Of a DNA stretch of 64,000 nt, positions 10,823-21,850 are shown piece after piece (within the stretch, counting starts at the first letter, position 1; the number at the start of each line of letters is the position of its first letter). The stretch is from Cladobotryum mycophilum. Taxonomy: Eukaryota > Ascomycota > Sordariomycetes > Hypocreales > Hypocreaceae. The notes under the pieces were generated by a model. That model did no database searches. It had not been told where the DNA came from and saw only the letters and a list, made by a program, of their open reading frames with translations. Position numbers and translations under genes: made by a program. The stretch lies in contig CM071590.1 in assembly GCA_036429605.1 (NCBI GenBank), forward strand, positions 3,038,001 through 3,102,000, read 5' to 3'.

Positions 10823-11714
10823 TTAATGACAAGCAGTATCCTTGGTGGCCGGAATAGTCTGTCCAAAAGCAAGATAACCGAAAAACGCACCCAACGTGAC
10901 AGCCACCATGACCCAGCCATTGTACGTCATGAAGACCAGCCTGAACAAGATTTAGCTCCCAAAACAGCCTCTTATCTCGCGGGAAAGAAGAAGAAGAAGA
11001 AGAAGAAGAAGAAGGAGGAGGAGGAGGAGGAGGAGGAGGAGGGTACTTACATGAGCATAAAGGCATAAAAGTTCTGTACGGCATAGAGCACGGCCTTGAC
11101 GACATGGCCGCGCTGAATGACGCTATCGCGGTGCTGCCCTGCGCGGAGGAAAAAAGGAGTGGTCTCAGTAACGTTTCCATTGTCATTCTCATCACCATCG
11201 TGGTTGGCGCCTCGAGGGATTCGTTTAGCATTGGGTGGTGCGCAATTTGGGGAGCTCGGGCACGGGACACAATGAAAAGGATGATGGGTGTCTATACATA
11301 TAGGGAATGGGTGAAGATGAGGGTAAAGAGGGGGATGATGAAGAGGAGGGGAGGATGGAGAAACTTACTGGGCAAGGAGTCGATGCGCTTGGCCAGGGCG
11401 GTTTCGTACTTGCGGGAGAGGGCGCGGATGGCCTCGTAGCCCATGCCGATGAGGATGACGGCGAGGAGGGAGATGACGAGGGAGGGGGTGGAGCGGATGT
11501 GCCATTGGCGGAAGACGATGCAGAGGTTGGTCGTGTCCCAGGTGAAGAGCATCTAGTAGAAGATGTGAGTTGGGGCGATACGCTCATTTATGAAGGGTGA
11601 AATCAATCATACGCTCATGCTGCACATGTCGCCCATGCCTCCGTGGCCGCCGTGGCCCATGTCGCCGTGGTCCATGCCCATGTGGTGGCTGTGATCCATC
11701 GTTGAGTGATCCAT
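10823..11714 (-). CDS. Ctr-family copper transporter
   Basis: Ctr proteins are small trimeric Cu(I) permeases. Exons on the minus strand are 11714-11613, 11552-11369, 11210-11051 and 10940-10823 (187 residues). The N-terminus is Met/His-rich (MDHSTMDHSHHMGMDHGDMG onwards) and ends in the family motif CSMSMLFTWDTTNLCIVF. TM1 follows (RSTPSLVISLLAVILIG). TM2 keeps the M-x3-M copper motif (AFMLMLVFMTYNGW), and TM3 has the G-x3-G packing motif (GAFFG). The third exon start at 11210 (acceptor CTCGAG, branch CTAAAC) keeps frame and gives an acidic loop rich in N, D and T before TTPFFLRAGQH. An alternative acceptor at 11139 would also keep frame but lose this loop. No C-terminal Cys-rich tail is seen; it ends TACH. 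Plasma-membrane versus vacuolar location cannot be decided. Confidence 0.9.
10985..11042. repeat. AAG/GAG trinucleotide microsatellite inside a ctr intron
   Basis: About ten AAG units followed by about nine GAG units lie in the last intron of the copper transporter, starting a few bases past its donor. In the sense orientation this is a long CTC/CTT pyrimidine tract. It is likely to vary in length between strains. Confidence 0.85.
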
Positions 11715-12880
11715 TTTGTGCGATGAGATGAGGCGTCGTGTCAAGATGTGTGGTGTTGTTGTCGTTGTTGCGTGGTGGGGTGTTGTTACTGAATGTGGGA
11801 AGAGATTGCGATCAAGGTGAAGGGAAGGTGAAGAAGAAGAGGAAGGAAGTAAGTAAGGAAGGAAGAGAGAGATGGAAGGATGTATATATGGATATATGGA
11901 TGGATGGATGGATGGATAAAACCAAATATCGGTCTATACGTAGTCGTGCAATAAAAACTTGCTCACAGACTTTTGATGTTCGTTGGTCGGAGAGTGAGAG
12001 TGAGGAGTCTGAGGACCCCCCCGGGGGTTCAGGTTTGCAGGGCCAGAGGGCGATTCAGGTGAGACGGACGCGGGCTGTCCCACTGAGATAGATAATCGGA
12101 TAAGGAATTGGGGACCCTGGCCTTGTAACGTAATCGCCTAAAGGGCACCCCTCTTACAGTGCACGCACTCGATGTTACAGAGGGGAGCCCCGCTATGGCC
12201 TTTGTCTGATATAGGGTCCATTTCATTGGCGACTTGATGGACAATGGGATATGCAAAAGATGTGATGATTCAGACCACTACTATGAAACTTGTAGATGTT
12301 TTCGTTTAGATGGAATATCCCAAGTCATGAGATTGTGATCCGAATAGTATTCTTGCGTTGCACCAATGCAAAATAATAGCTTGACATTTCACCGTCTAAT
12401 CAGTTGGCCAGTCACCAGTTGACAGAATCGTCTTAACTCTGACTATGATTCCCTTTTCACTTTTTCCCTTTCAATAGGTAAATGAGTAAAAAAAATATAT
12501 ATAAAATATAAAGAAAAAAATAAACCGGTGACTGATTTGTTTATGTTTTTTTTTTTTGTATTTCCCGTTTGTTTACTCACTTTTCGCACCTATAACCATC
12601 TGCCGTGGTACAAACCCATCTTCCTCCCCTTTCCTCAGCCAACCCACACAACAGCAGCAACACTTCACTCGAGCTTACAACTCCATACCTGCAAGCACAT
12701 GGAGCGATGAGAGGGTATATGAGCGGACGGATTGTTCATATGGATGACGAATTGCGTGATTATTCATAGAGAGCGTGTCTGACCCCAGTGAGGCCATCTT
12801 GATCAAAGAGTCAGTCGTTATCCGGAACAGACAACCAACGGACTATTCTCCATTAAACCTGTTCTTGAAGGAGAAGAAAT
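11715..12880. other. Promoter side of ctr plus non-coding DNA with a hairpin
   Basis: No gene supported. A GGAT repeat lies at 11890-11920 in the probable leader of ctr. A hairpin at 12143-12190 has a 12-bp stem with one mismatch (GGGCACCCCTCT against AGAGGGGAGCCC) and a 24-base loop. AT-rich low-complexity DNA follows at 12480-12560. Confidence 0.5.
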
Positions 12881-13767
12881 ATGTACCTCGATTCCTCTTC
12901 TTACGTATCATGTCATCTAGAGACACTTGATATTTGTGACCGTTACTTCAATAACAAGAAGCATATCGTCTCTATTCATCCTCACCTTCATGTCCGCGAG
13001 GGGAAGTTTGACAGCGAATGCATCCATAGCAGGGCTGTAGTTTACTGTAAGTCTGCCAATCACTCGCATAGAAAATCATGGACACGACCTAACCGATCCC
13101 CCAAGGATTGCCGATTGGATGTCTGGAAAGATCACCACAGATATGGGTGTCATCTTTTGGAAAAGCCCCCCAGGACATGGCCATTAGGTTCTTGATTCGA
13201 TTGCTTGTGAACTACTAGGTATCAGGAGGGCAGGCTATACAAGGCACAGATGGATGTGGCACTTGGCCTTGAAGCATACGATGAGGGTCCTTATTCGATG
13301 GGGTATCGGACTACGGCAGGTTGCTATGAATGCCAAGGAGCTCACAGGCTCAAAACTGACTCTCATAATGATTATGAAGCTTTACAACATTGTGAGTATA
13401 ACACGAAACCCGGTCATCATTCTTTCTCACGTGTTAACCATTGTTTTCAATGTAGGTCAAGATCAATCATATCAACATCACCCGCACTATCCCTCTCTCC
13501 CATCTGGGGTGGGGATTGGACTTGATGACCGCCATGATCAACCACTCCTGCGAGCCCAATGTCGTCGTCACTTTCAGCGACAAAAGGTTTAGAGCGCGTG
13601 CTCTGCGGCTTATCCGTGCCGGTGAGGAACTCGTACGCTCTTGGGAAGCAGAATCCTACCCGCACCGTAGCCAGGTTCTGATAGAACGTTATCAGTTTTC
13701 ATGTCAAGCTCCTCACGGCCCAGCTTCAGTTCCACCACGTCATGGACGTCATGAGAAACTATCTTAA
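12881..13767 (+). pseudogene. Broken MYND/SET-domain (SMYD-type) protein gene
   Basis: SMYD-type proteins combine a MYND zinc finger with a split SET methyltransferase fold. The 3' exon from about 13456 (acceptor AATGTAG) reads VKINHINITRTIPL, then GWGLDLMTAMINHSCEPNVV, then RARALRLIRAGEELVRSW and VLIERYQFSC. That is a clear SET core with the NHSC-x-PN signature. Joined upstream through a GTGAGT intron is QVAMNAKELTGSKL and MKLYNI. Further left is a MYND-like piece (AVVYC, then KDCRLDVWKDHHRYGC). Between these pieces the frame is lost: after LLEK a one-base shift gives APQDMAIRFLIRLLVNY and then a stop, and after QFSC the family's next cysteines are missing while another frame reads LLTAQLQFHHVMDVM. 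I therefore call a decayed gene, although some lesions sit beside homopolymers and could be sequence errors. Confidence 0.6.
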
Positions 13768-14439
13768 TGAAACCCGTGCCTCGGACCGATAGCAGGATAT
13801 AGAACCCATCCCGAGTGCTTAGATATTTGGCGAGCTGGAATGAGGACTCTAGATGTGGACGAGTGCTAGCGCAGATTTGAGGTAGCTCACGCCAATCTCA
13901 TGGTCTGGGCTGGAGTTGATGCCGAGAAGTGGGATATATGCATTGGGAGTCCTCGATTGCCACGCCAATTTTTGAGATGAATGTTGTTAAAGGGGGTTCG
14001 TTTTACTATCACGATCGATTGCCCAAGGTTGCGAAAGGTTGGCCACCGAGGGCGAATACTGTGCTGGTAAGATTCGCACTGTGTTTAATAATACATTGTA
14101 TATTCATACGTTCGGAATGGACGGCGAAAATGTTCTGCTATGTACATACAGGTCACAGGTCATTGTAACTACTACTACTAGTACTCGATGCGATTTGAAC
14201 CTCGCCCTTTTAGAACTCTGACTTTTGACATCATCGTCACGAGCTTCTTCTTTCTTTTTGACGCAACCAGCCTTTGAAACCTTTACGTGAGGATATTCCA
14301 ACAAGTTGTATAAGCTCCTCATTATACAAACAGCATTTCCCCTCCTTTATCTTGAGGGCTTTAACAAAAACCCCCATTTTTATTATTGTTATTATTATTA
14401 CCCATCTTTACTACATCAACTCTTATTACAATTACAATT
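13768..14439. other. Probable decayed 3' end of the SET gene, then promoter of bna1
   Basis: From 13768 to about 14160 short protein-like stretches appear in different frames (for example HANLMVWAGVDAEKWDIC near 13890-13950), broken by stops. They may be the remnant of the SET gene's C-terminal region. From about 14220 the DNA becomes a T/A-rich leader for the gene at 14440. No independent gene is seen. Confidence 0.4.
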
Positions 14440-15240
14440 ATGCTTGGTCCGCCCATCAACCTACCCAAGTGGTGAGTTAAAACACGATACAAGCAAATCT
14501 CTGCTTGGACGATGTGAAGCCCATCATCCAGAGGATTTCAGTAAACTAATTTTATTTTATTTCATTTTTCCTAGGCTGGAGGAGAACTCTCATCTCCTTA
14601 AACCTCCTATTAATAACTACTGTGTATACAACGATGACTTTACCGTCATGGTACGTAAAACCCATTTACCTTTAAGACTAAAACACAGTCATAAAATCAC
14701 AAAGAAAGAAGAAGAAAGAAAAATAAAATAAGAGAGAAGCTCACAAGGAATACAAAAATGTAGATCGTCGGAGGCCCCAACGCCAGAACAGACTACCACA
14801 TCAACCAAACCCCCGAGTGGTTCTACCAGTACCGCGGCGCCATGGTCCTCAAGATCGTCGACAACGGCACCTTTCGCGACGTCGTCATCCGCGAGGGCGA
14901 CATGTTCCTCCTCCCTGCCAACACGCCTCACAACCCCGTCCGCTTCGCCGACACCGTGGGCGTCGTCCTGGAGCAGCGGAGGCCCGAGGGCTCGATTGAC
15001 CGCATGAGGTGGTACTGCGCCGAGTGCAACAGCAACGGCACCATTAGAGAGGGGGAAGAGGGAGAGGGACCCGTGGTGGTTCATGAGGCGGCGTTTCACT
15101 GCACGGATTTGGGGACGCAGATCAAGCAGGCTGTGGAGGCGTTCAAGGGCGATGAGGGCAAGAGGAGGTGTAAGAAGTGTGGGACGCTGGCGGATTGGGC
15201 GCCCAAGCCGGGATCTATTCAGGATCCTAATCTGGTGTAA
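14440..15240 (+). CDS. BNA1: 3-hydroxyanthranilate 3,4-dioxygenase (kynurenine pathway)
   Basis: This enzyme opens 3-hydroxyanthranilate on the way from tryptophan to quinolinate and NAD. Exons are 14440-14471, 14575-14650 and 14764-15240, giving 194 residues, the usual length for the family. Splicing yields MLGPPINLPKW, LEENSHLLKPPINNYCVY, then IVGGPNARTDYHINQTPEWF. The Fe(II) ligands fit the family spacing exactly: H48, E54 (six later) and H92 in NTPHNPVRF. The C-terminal rubredoxin-like metal site is present (WYCAEC and CKKCGTLADW). Donors are GTGAGT and GTACGT; acceptors are CCTAG and TGTAG. Cytosolic, with no signal peptide. It is convergent with the FAHD1-like gene, whose stop is 445 bp away. 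Confidence 0.95.
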
Positions 15241-15684
15241 TGGTCTAACATGATTTGAGACTTGCCCCAAGAAATGAAGAAACATGAGATGGTTGACTAA
15301 CTCTAGACCTTGATGTGCTATTATACCAAAAAAAAAAACTTTCATTGCGTCGTTGAGGGTAAAGGGTAAGCAGTTACTACGACTAAATCCAAACTCATTT
15401 ACACTCTCTCTGTATGACATAATTCGCCGTGATGACGAACAACAAACCGAACCAAGAGACAGAGAAGGTAGAAAGGGATCTGATAGATGCAGAGCCAATG
15501 TAATGCAGAGCCTTGGATAGTCAGGCAATAGTACTGAATACAGTCAATCAATACGATTCAAACGAGCCCACCAAGACTCGTCCCCCAAGGGGAGACCAAA
15601 ATACCAATGTAATGTAATTTTGCCATGTACATCCACAACCTGTATACAACCTTCTCACAAAGACATATCCCTCCCTAAAACCCC
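15241..15684. other. Convergent 3' spacer
   Basis: Shared downstream region of bna1 (plus) and the FAHD1-like gene (minus). It contains an A-run at 15331-15340 and AT-rich stretches suitable for polyadenylation. No gene is seen. Confidence 0.5.
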
Positions 15685-16648
15685 TTACGTCTCCGCAAAC
15701 TCATACGACGAAGTCGACTCCTCAACCGGCACCTCAATCCTCCCCTCCTCAATCTCCTGGCCCCCCACCCTCACCCCAGCCCTCATCACATCCCCGGGCA
15801 CCACGGGCCCGACCCCCGCGGGCGTCCCCGTCAGGACAATGTCGCCCGGAAGCAGAGTCATGACCCTCGAGATGTCGCTCATGATGCGCGGTATGCGGTA
15901 GATCATCAGGCCCGTGGACCCCCGCTGCCTGGTCTGCCCGTTGACCTCGAGGAAGAGCTCCGCGTCGTGCGGGTCCGGGATGCTAGACTTGGGGATCACC
16001 CCGCTCATGGGGAGGAACGTGTCGAAGCCCTTGGAGATGGACCAGGGGAGGCCTTTTTCTTGGCCTCGCCTTGGACGTTGCGGGCTGTCATGTCAATGGC
16101 CACGGCGTAGGCTATTTTTCAAAGTTTTAGTACTGAGACGAATACATCATGGATGGATGGATAGAGTAGTGCAACATACCTTTAATGGCATCCAACGCAC
16201 CCTGCTGATCCTCAGGATGCAAGTCCTTCACAATCTTGCCAATCACGAGCGCCAACTCAACCTCGAAGTGCATGTCCACGCCCTTGGGCTGCAGACAGGG
16301 TCCCTCCCCAGGCAGCACAATGGACGAAGTCGGCTTCAGGAAGAAAAAGGGCTGCTTGGGCTTTGCGTTCTTCAGCTCAGCAATGTGATCCCTATACAAA
16401 AAAGGGGGGTTACGTTAGCAACTCAAAATCCTCGCAACACCCAATTCAATTCCAAAATGCCACTTTTCTCCTTCCCCCTCTCCCTCTCTCCCCCCCTTTC
16501 TCTCTTGGAAATGAATGAATGCCATGGGGATACATCATGCATGTTGTACTCACGCGTAATTGCGGCCAATGCAAATAACCTTGCCAGCCTGCTTCAGCGC
16601 AGAAACCTGCGAGGCCGCAGTGGCCATTGATCGCCTCAGCATAAACAT
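15685..16648 (-). CDS. FAH-family hydrolase, FAHD1-like acylpyruvase (one apparent frameshift)
   Basis: FAHD1-type enzymes hydrolyse acylpyruvates or decarboxylate oxaloacetate, usually in mitochondria. Minus-strand exons are 16648-16554, 16391-16180 and 16111-15685. Spliced sequence includes VICIGRNYADHIAELKN, GVDMHFEVELALVIGKIV with the metal-binding E-x-E, and AVAIDMTARNVQGEAKKK with the third metal ligand Asp. Then, one base out of frame, comes GLPWSISKGFDTF and on to MSGVIPKSSIPDPHDAELFL, LLPGDIVLTGTPAGVGP and the stop at 15685-15687. The break lies at 16052-16058 (plus-strand CC followed by five T). One more T or C restores frame, giving about 244 residues. The start at 16648 (MFMLRRSMATAASQV) gives a basic, Ser/Ala-rich N-terminus that could be a mitochondrial presequence; the ATG at 16627 is an alternative. 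Confidence 0.85.
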
Positions 16649-17291
16649 GATGGAGTGTGAATTTCGTCTTGTACCGAGTTTATCTCCTTTAATAAGAATT
16701 GGTATTCGCTTCAAATATATAGATTTTTTTGCTTCCCCTTTGGTCATGGGCCAGCAAGTCGATAGTGACCCGAGAGATTGCGGTGGGTTGACAAGTCCAA
16801 GAGCCTTCGGTTACCGTTCGGTATGAGAAACATCTCCGATACGGATCCGGAGCCACAATTGTACCCCGCCATACTATTAAGCACCTCCATACTTAGATGA
16901 TGGATAATTAAAACAATAACTATTACAAAGAGTATCCAAATCTGGAAGACGCAACGTTTAGCGTTTCACCCTTGGATTGATCTGAATGATTATGCCCTTT
17001 TATTCGACTGTTCTTCTTCTTCGCACAGTCTTCTTAATTATGCTGATAGCAGACATATACCGCTTAAAATGGCAACTCTACAATGCAACCCGCCTTGATG
17101 ATGCCCTTTTGTTGACATTTCCATTCCTGGCTTCTGTCATCCAAACTCTACCGTTCCCGATGAGAGCCCTATCCCTATTCCTAACAATAACAAAAAAAAA
17201 CATATCTCATACTTTGGACGCCGTGCCACGTTGAAAATGCCCAATGGTGTAATTCGCGAGGTCCAGTCTTCCCTCCCTTTCGCCTTGCCCT
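16649..17291. other. Promoter of the FAHD1-like gene and 3' region of cul3
   Basis: No gene supported. The DNA is AT-rich with poly-A/T runs and several short open frames of biased, hydrophobic composition that I do not accept. Confidence 0.5.
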
Positions 17292-19825
17292 TTAAGCCAT
17301 ATAGCGATACATGGACGGAGCTCCATCCTCGTCGGGACGCTCAAGATACTCTCGCACAATGAGATCCTCAATACGTCTTTTGATGAGAGAAATTTCTGGC
17401 TTGAATCGTCCAACTAGCTGCTCCAGAACCTCGCTGACGAGCTGAGTGTGGGTAAGTTCCTTTCTTGCCCTACCTCTTGTTAGCAAGGACATCATCAACG
17501 TTACTGTGCATCGAAATTTACTTACTTCATAATTCGAACAATAGCCGCGTCTACTATATGGGCTCGAGCCTGATTATTCTTCTCCTCTGTCGACTTCCTC
17601 TCCTCCTTGTCCTCCACCTTGGACACGGCGTTGATGATTGGCGCCTTGATTCTGATCGTCTTGCTCTGGAAGGAGGCATTAAAAGTGAACTTATCGCCTG
17701 GCTTTACCGACTTTGTTGGCGGGTCTTTAGCAAGCACTCGAGATTTTGGTGCTACGGCAATCGCCATGAGCGTCCGTGTGAGGTCTTGAGCGGATATGCT
17801 GGTTTTTGCTTGAATCTCCTCAAAGGAAAGACTCTCGCCATCCGCCAGCTCATTGAACAACATCAAAACGACCATGCCAAAGGTGGGCACGTTGATTTCA
17901 TAACGCCGCTCCCTTGCTAGCGGCCCTGATTTCCCTTCAATGGCTGGGAATGTGCACTTGACGTCTGCACTGCCAGTAGTGCCAATCCAGGTAAGTTTTC
18001 GTCCGTTTCTGTTGGTCAAATAGAACTGCTCGAAACTGGCCTGCAGTCGTTTCACGTCGTGAGGGTAGTTACAACTCACGCGCGAACCCTCGCCAATCTG
18101 CGCAGACCGGCCCATGATTTCTCCCGGCCAATAGTTTGTTGTAAGAACATTGACATTGAGATCAATCGTCGGACTGCCATCACCCACGCTTCGGATATGA
18201 TCCCGGTACGTGGATGTGAGCTCCGAAGACGTGACGAGATCTCTAAACATACCTTCGAACTTGCTGGTAAACTGCTGGCCCATATCCTGCTTCATTCGAG
18301 AAATGATTTGCTTCTCAACATCGTGACTTTCCGATTTTCCGTGAAGCAGCCTTCGTGCCAAGTGACGCTGGTAATAGGTTTGGAACAAATCCTTGTCTAG
18401 CAGATACCTAATAAGGACGATGGCCTTTTCCAATATCACCTCTATCTCTGCTTCCGTTTTGCCCCTAATGCCTCTCTTCAAATTGTCGTCGATGAAAAGG
18501 GACACATATTCGGAGCTTCGCGCGAAAAGGTTGATGAAATCGGCAAAACTCTTTGTCACTGCGCTCTGCAGGATTAGGTCGTTGTCAAAGCACGAAATCA
18601 ACATGCTGTCAAACTTGTCCTTGAGACGGAGGACATCGTCGACCCATTTTATTGCAGTAGCGGTTTGCTGCGCTGCCGGATTCAACGTCTTGGCCTTGTC
18701 TCCATCGCCATCCTCGCCCTCGGCCTGTGCAGTTGAGAAATCTGTATTTCGTAACACATTCTCGATTTCCATGCCCAGTTCGACAACCCGCTTCTGAAGA
18801 ATCTCCTGAAGCGCACCCTTCTTCTCGTCTACCCTGGAGATTAGTCTATAGAGAATAGACAGGTCGTCTATTTTATCATTGTCAATCATCCATCTCAGTC
18901 CACTTCCCTCCATGGCAAGAAAATCGCCGAGGTGAGCAACAATGAGCTTTTCGTCGATTACGTCGGATATTTGGGGTAGAGTTTCTAGTTCAATAGTCGT
19001 TCCACATCTATCGGCTTCTTCTAGCAGCCTGGACTCTGTGTGCCGTAACCAGGTGCTAGCGTCTGATTCGCGCAAGAGTCGTTCGCATTCTCGTGAGTAA
19101 AATGTTTTGCTATTTTTCAGGAAGCGAGGCTCGAAAATGGTGAGATAGAGCTTGCTGCTTTCTGTCTCGTCCTCCGTCTCGTAGAGACAGCTCAGCATGC
19201 GACTGCAGCTTCGAATGAGGGTTCTGTCAATGACATCTCCTTCTCGCTCCATATCAATCTGGTCGAGCATTACGGATATCAGGATATCCATGATCAGACT
19301 ATCGCTATTCGCATTGAGGCAGGATCGCAGAATGTGGTCACGAAATAGACCAATCGTCGTGGCAAAGATGGGAACTCTCCTAGGTTCCTGTTGCGTATAG
19401 CCCCGATCGAGGTACATGAGGATATCGGCCGTCATGTTCATGGACATATTGTGGTCTTCCCAAGTATCCCGAAGGCCCTTGAGGAACTTCTCTCCCGTCT
19501 GGCGTCTCTCATTGACCGATGTAGATGTCGACTTATCGATGCCAATGTTGATAAGGTTCTTGGTCACCAGGACCTCGATTTTGGGGATGACGTGCTCGGC
19601 GAACCATTGCTCCTCAAACTCCTTGACCTTGTCGTACAGCACTTCTCCTTTCTTCTTGAGAACAATCTTATAAGCTGCCCGATACAATTCCTCGAAAGAT
19701 AGTCGGCCGCAGCTTTTGTTGTGAATGTCGCGCAGGGCTTCCTTGATCATGTTCCAGCAAGCTTCGAAGTCGGCGCCCTCGCCCGGCCCATTCGGCTGTG
19801 AACGCCAGTTAGTGGACTCATTCAT
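17292..19825 (-). CDS. CUL3: Cullin-3, scaffold of a BTB-type ubiquitin ligase
   Basis: Cul3 bridges BTB adaptors and the RING protein Rbx1/Hrt1. Two minus-strand exons, 19825-17526 and 17469-17292, give 825 residues. The N-terminus has the Cul3-type start of cullin repeat 1 (DFEACWNMIKEALRDIHNKS, then LSFEELYRAAYKIVLKKKGE). The cullin-homology domain includes LIRYLLDKDLFQTYYQRHLA, RRLLHGKS, SRMKQDMGQQFTSKFEGM and NYWPGEIM. The WHB/neddylation domain is IVRIMKARKELTHTQLV, ending in SLIKRRIEDLIVREYLER and MYRYMA. The NEDD8-acceptor Lys767 is encoded across the 56-bp intron. I chose the ATG at 19825 (MNESTNWRS); the frame continues upstream without an ATG. Cul3 shares a 1.05-kb divergent region with smd1. 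Confidence 0.95.
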
Positions 19826-20877
19826 CTTGAACGTAATTTTAAGTTTGCGCAACGGTTTGCGCAACGGTTTTTAGAGTTGAGGGATTGATGAATAGGTTGA
19901 AATAAAGTTTACTTCTTCTAGCAGCAGATGCCTCAAAGCAGTAATTCAGGCACAAGGCAGAGGTGATGTGACTCTTCCCTAGGAGGGGGAGAGGCGTGCG
20001 TGAGACGTAAGAAGCTGGTTAACTCACCCTGACAATCCGTCGAGGTGGACGGATCCGACCTCTGATCCCCGCTCCCCCTCGCCCCGAAATCATATTGTTC
20101 TAACTCTCTGGGGAGATTCTGAGAAAATAGCAGGTGTTCGTGGAGTTTTGGTACGGTTGGAGGGGGTCCAATGTCGAAATGCCGTTGCACAGATGGTGGG
20201 GTCGAAGAGCTGATGGACAAGCTTGAATGCTGGCGTACAGAGGTTGAGAGGTTGCCTATGTAGTATTAGGTAGAGGTAGTACGAGCTGTCAAAATGACTG
20301 AGAATAAATCTGTGTAAAGACAATACAAGCAATTTGTAGTTGTAGCATTTCTTCTTGAGCTTATGGCCGGAGTGGTACAGGTAAGAAGACCAGGGAGGAC
20401 AGGAGCTGGTGTTGTTGGAGGAGACCAAGGCTTGGCCGACGATAGCAGGCATTAATATATCCGCCCCGAAGTCACCGATTTACAGGGGTTCCTCCCCCAG
20501 AGCATGTACAAGTACCTTTCCATGCATGCAGTGCAGCAGTGAAGCAGCGTTAAAACTTCTTATCGATAGAGGCACCTTAGGCTTCCAGCACCTCGAACTT
20601 TTGGGGGAGGAGGGAGCTTTCGATTCACAGAACTATGAACGATACCTAGGTACCTCCTCACGTGAGAGAGACATCCCACCTCTTTTTCGAGGTCACGTGT
20701 CTCTGTTCGAAAGCTCACCCAGCTACGCCTTCTATTTTTCCGACCGACAATTTCGAGGGCCCTCTGCTAAGTCCCCCCAGCCTTGGGATATACATTATAT
20801 GCGACGAGGCAACGCGGCGCGGGAATCTTTCAGAGCCAACATTTAACACTTGGCCACAGAGCTCTACAACCGCCACG
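19826..20877. promoter_or_regulatory. Divergent region between cul3 and smd1
   Basis: Just upstream of the cul3 start is a perfect 12-bp tandem repeat at 19844-19867 (two copies of TTTGCGCAACGG, each holding the palindrome TTGCGCAA). Two CACGTG palindromes lie closer to smd1. A short minus-strand open frame at 20090-20452 has no protein-like support. Confidence 0.5.
20659..20699. promoter_or_regulatory. Paired CACGTG boxes upstream of smd1
   Basis: CACGTG at 20659-20664 (inside the 10-bp palindrome CTCACGTGAG) and again at 20694-20699, 35 bp apart and about 180-220 bp before the smd1 ATG. CACGTG is the binding core of bHLH factors such as Cbf1. Binding is inferred. Confidence 0.5.
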
Positions 20878-21475
20878 ATGAAGCTCGTCAGGTACGTCTG
20901 TTTTTAAATCCCTAACTGGCAGATTGTGCCATTGTTTTTTTTGCTCTATTCATTCCTTCTAGCTTCAAGTTGTTGTTATCACAATGCTAACCTCACGCTA
21001 CTATCTAGATTCTTGATGAAATGCGCCAACGAGTCGGTGACAATTGAACTGAAAAATGGTACGCAACTGCTCCCATGCCATCCCCCAGTGGAAACATTCT
21101 CGCCCTGGGAATATCATCACCCTGCTATATCTAGTTACAAGGTGTCCCGCATAAAAAAAAGCTAACCCCGCGTCAGGCACCATCGTCCATGGCACCATTT
21201 CTTCCGTCTCCCCCCAGATGAACACTGCTCTCCGCAATGTCAAGATGACCCCCAGAGGCCAGGAGTCCATCCACCTCGACACCATGAACATCCGCGGCTC
21301 CACGATCCGATACTTCATCCTCCCTGACTCTCTACCCCTTGACACACTATTAATCGACGACGCCCCCAAGCCCAAGAATAAGGCCCGCAAGGAGACCGAC
21401 CGGGGTGGCCGTGTCGGGCGTGGAGGACGTGGTGGCCGCGGACGTGGCCGAGGTCGTGGTCGTGGACGAGGTTAA
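20878..21475 (+). CDS. SMD1: Small nuclear ribonucleoprotein SmD1
   Basis: SmD1 is one of the seven proteins of the Sm ring on U1, U2, U4 and U5 snRNAs. Exons are 20878-20891 (only 14 bases, MKLV plus two bases of Arg), 21009-21058 and 21177-21475, giving 120 residues as expected. The Sm1 motif is FLMKCANESVTIELKNGTIV and HGTISSV. The Sm2 motif is IRGSTIRYFILPDSLPLD. The tail is an RG-repeat (GRGGRGGRGRGRGRGRG) of the kind that is symmetrically dimethylated on arginine before snRNP assembly. Donors are GTACGT and GTACGC; acceptors are TCTAG and GTCAG. It is convergent with mtq2. Confidence 0.96.
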
Positions 21476-21850
21476 ACATGTAGAGGGGAGGTTTGGGCAA
21501 TATAGAAAGTTGGAAGACATCAAGGAAAGCTCCCCCTGGGACCCAGCAAGTTGTTTGGCTACATAGGCGGTATGGAACGGGAAGGGGGGGGTGGTTGATG
21601 AAAGACTATGACAAGCTTATTATCGCAAAACTGCGATGGAAACGGCGTTTTGGATGTTTTTGCCTCAGCACACATAAAATGGATGACTTTTTATGGGCGA
21701 ATGGGGGAAATCGTTCTGATATTGATATTCACAAAAAAAGAGAAAGATATCCGAATTCGTGGCTCATAATCCCTCCCTCGTTCATAACTTCATTCCCCAC
21801 CACCATCTTGATCTTTTTTTCTTTCCATAATCTTCATCGACGGCTGAGCG
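21476..21850. other. Convergent 3' spacer of smd1 and mtq2
   Basis: 375 bp with AT-rich stretches in the second half. No gene or clear element is seen. Confidence 0.5.

Noticed and set aside
11139..11368. Longer (230-bp) alternative intron in ctr
   Set aside because: Keeps frame, but the 158-bp version has a branch-like CTAAAC properly placed and retains a coherent acidic loop before the conserved TTPF segment.
14160..14220. tRNA-like B-box (GGTTCAAATCG on the minus strand)
   Set aside because: The flanking bases do not form a T-arm of five pairs and no acceptor or anticodon stem can be drawn.
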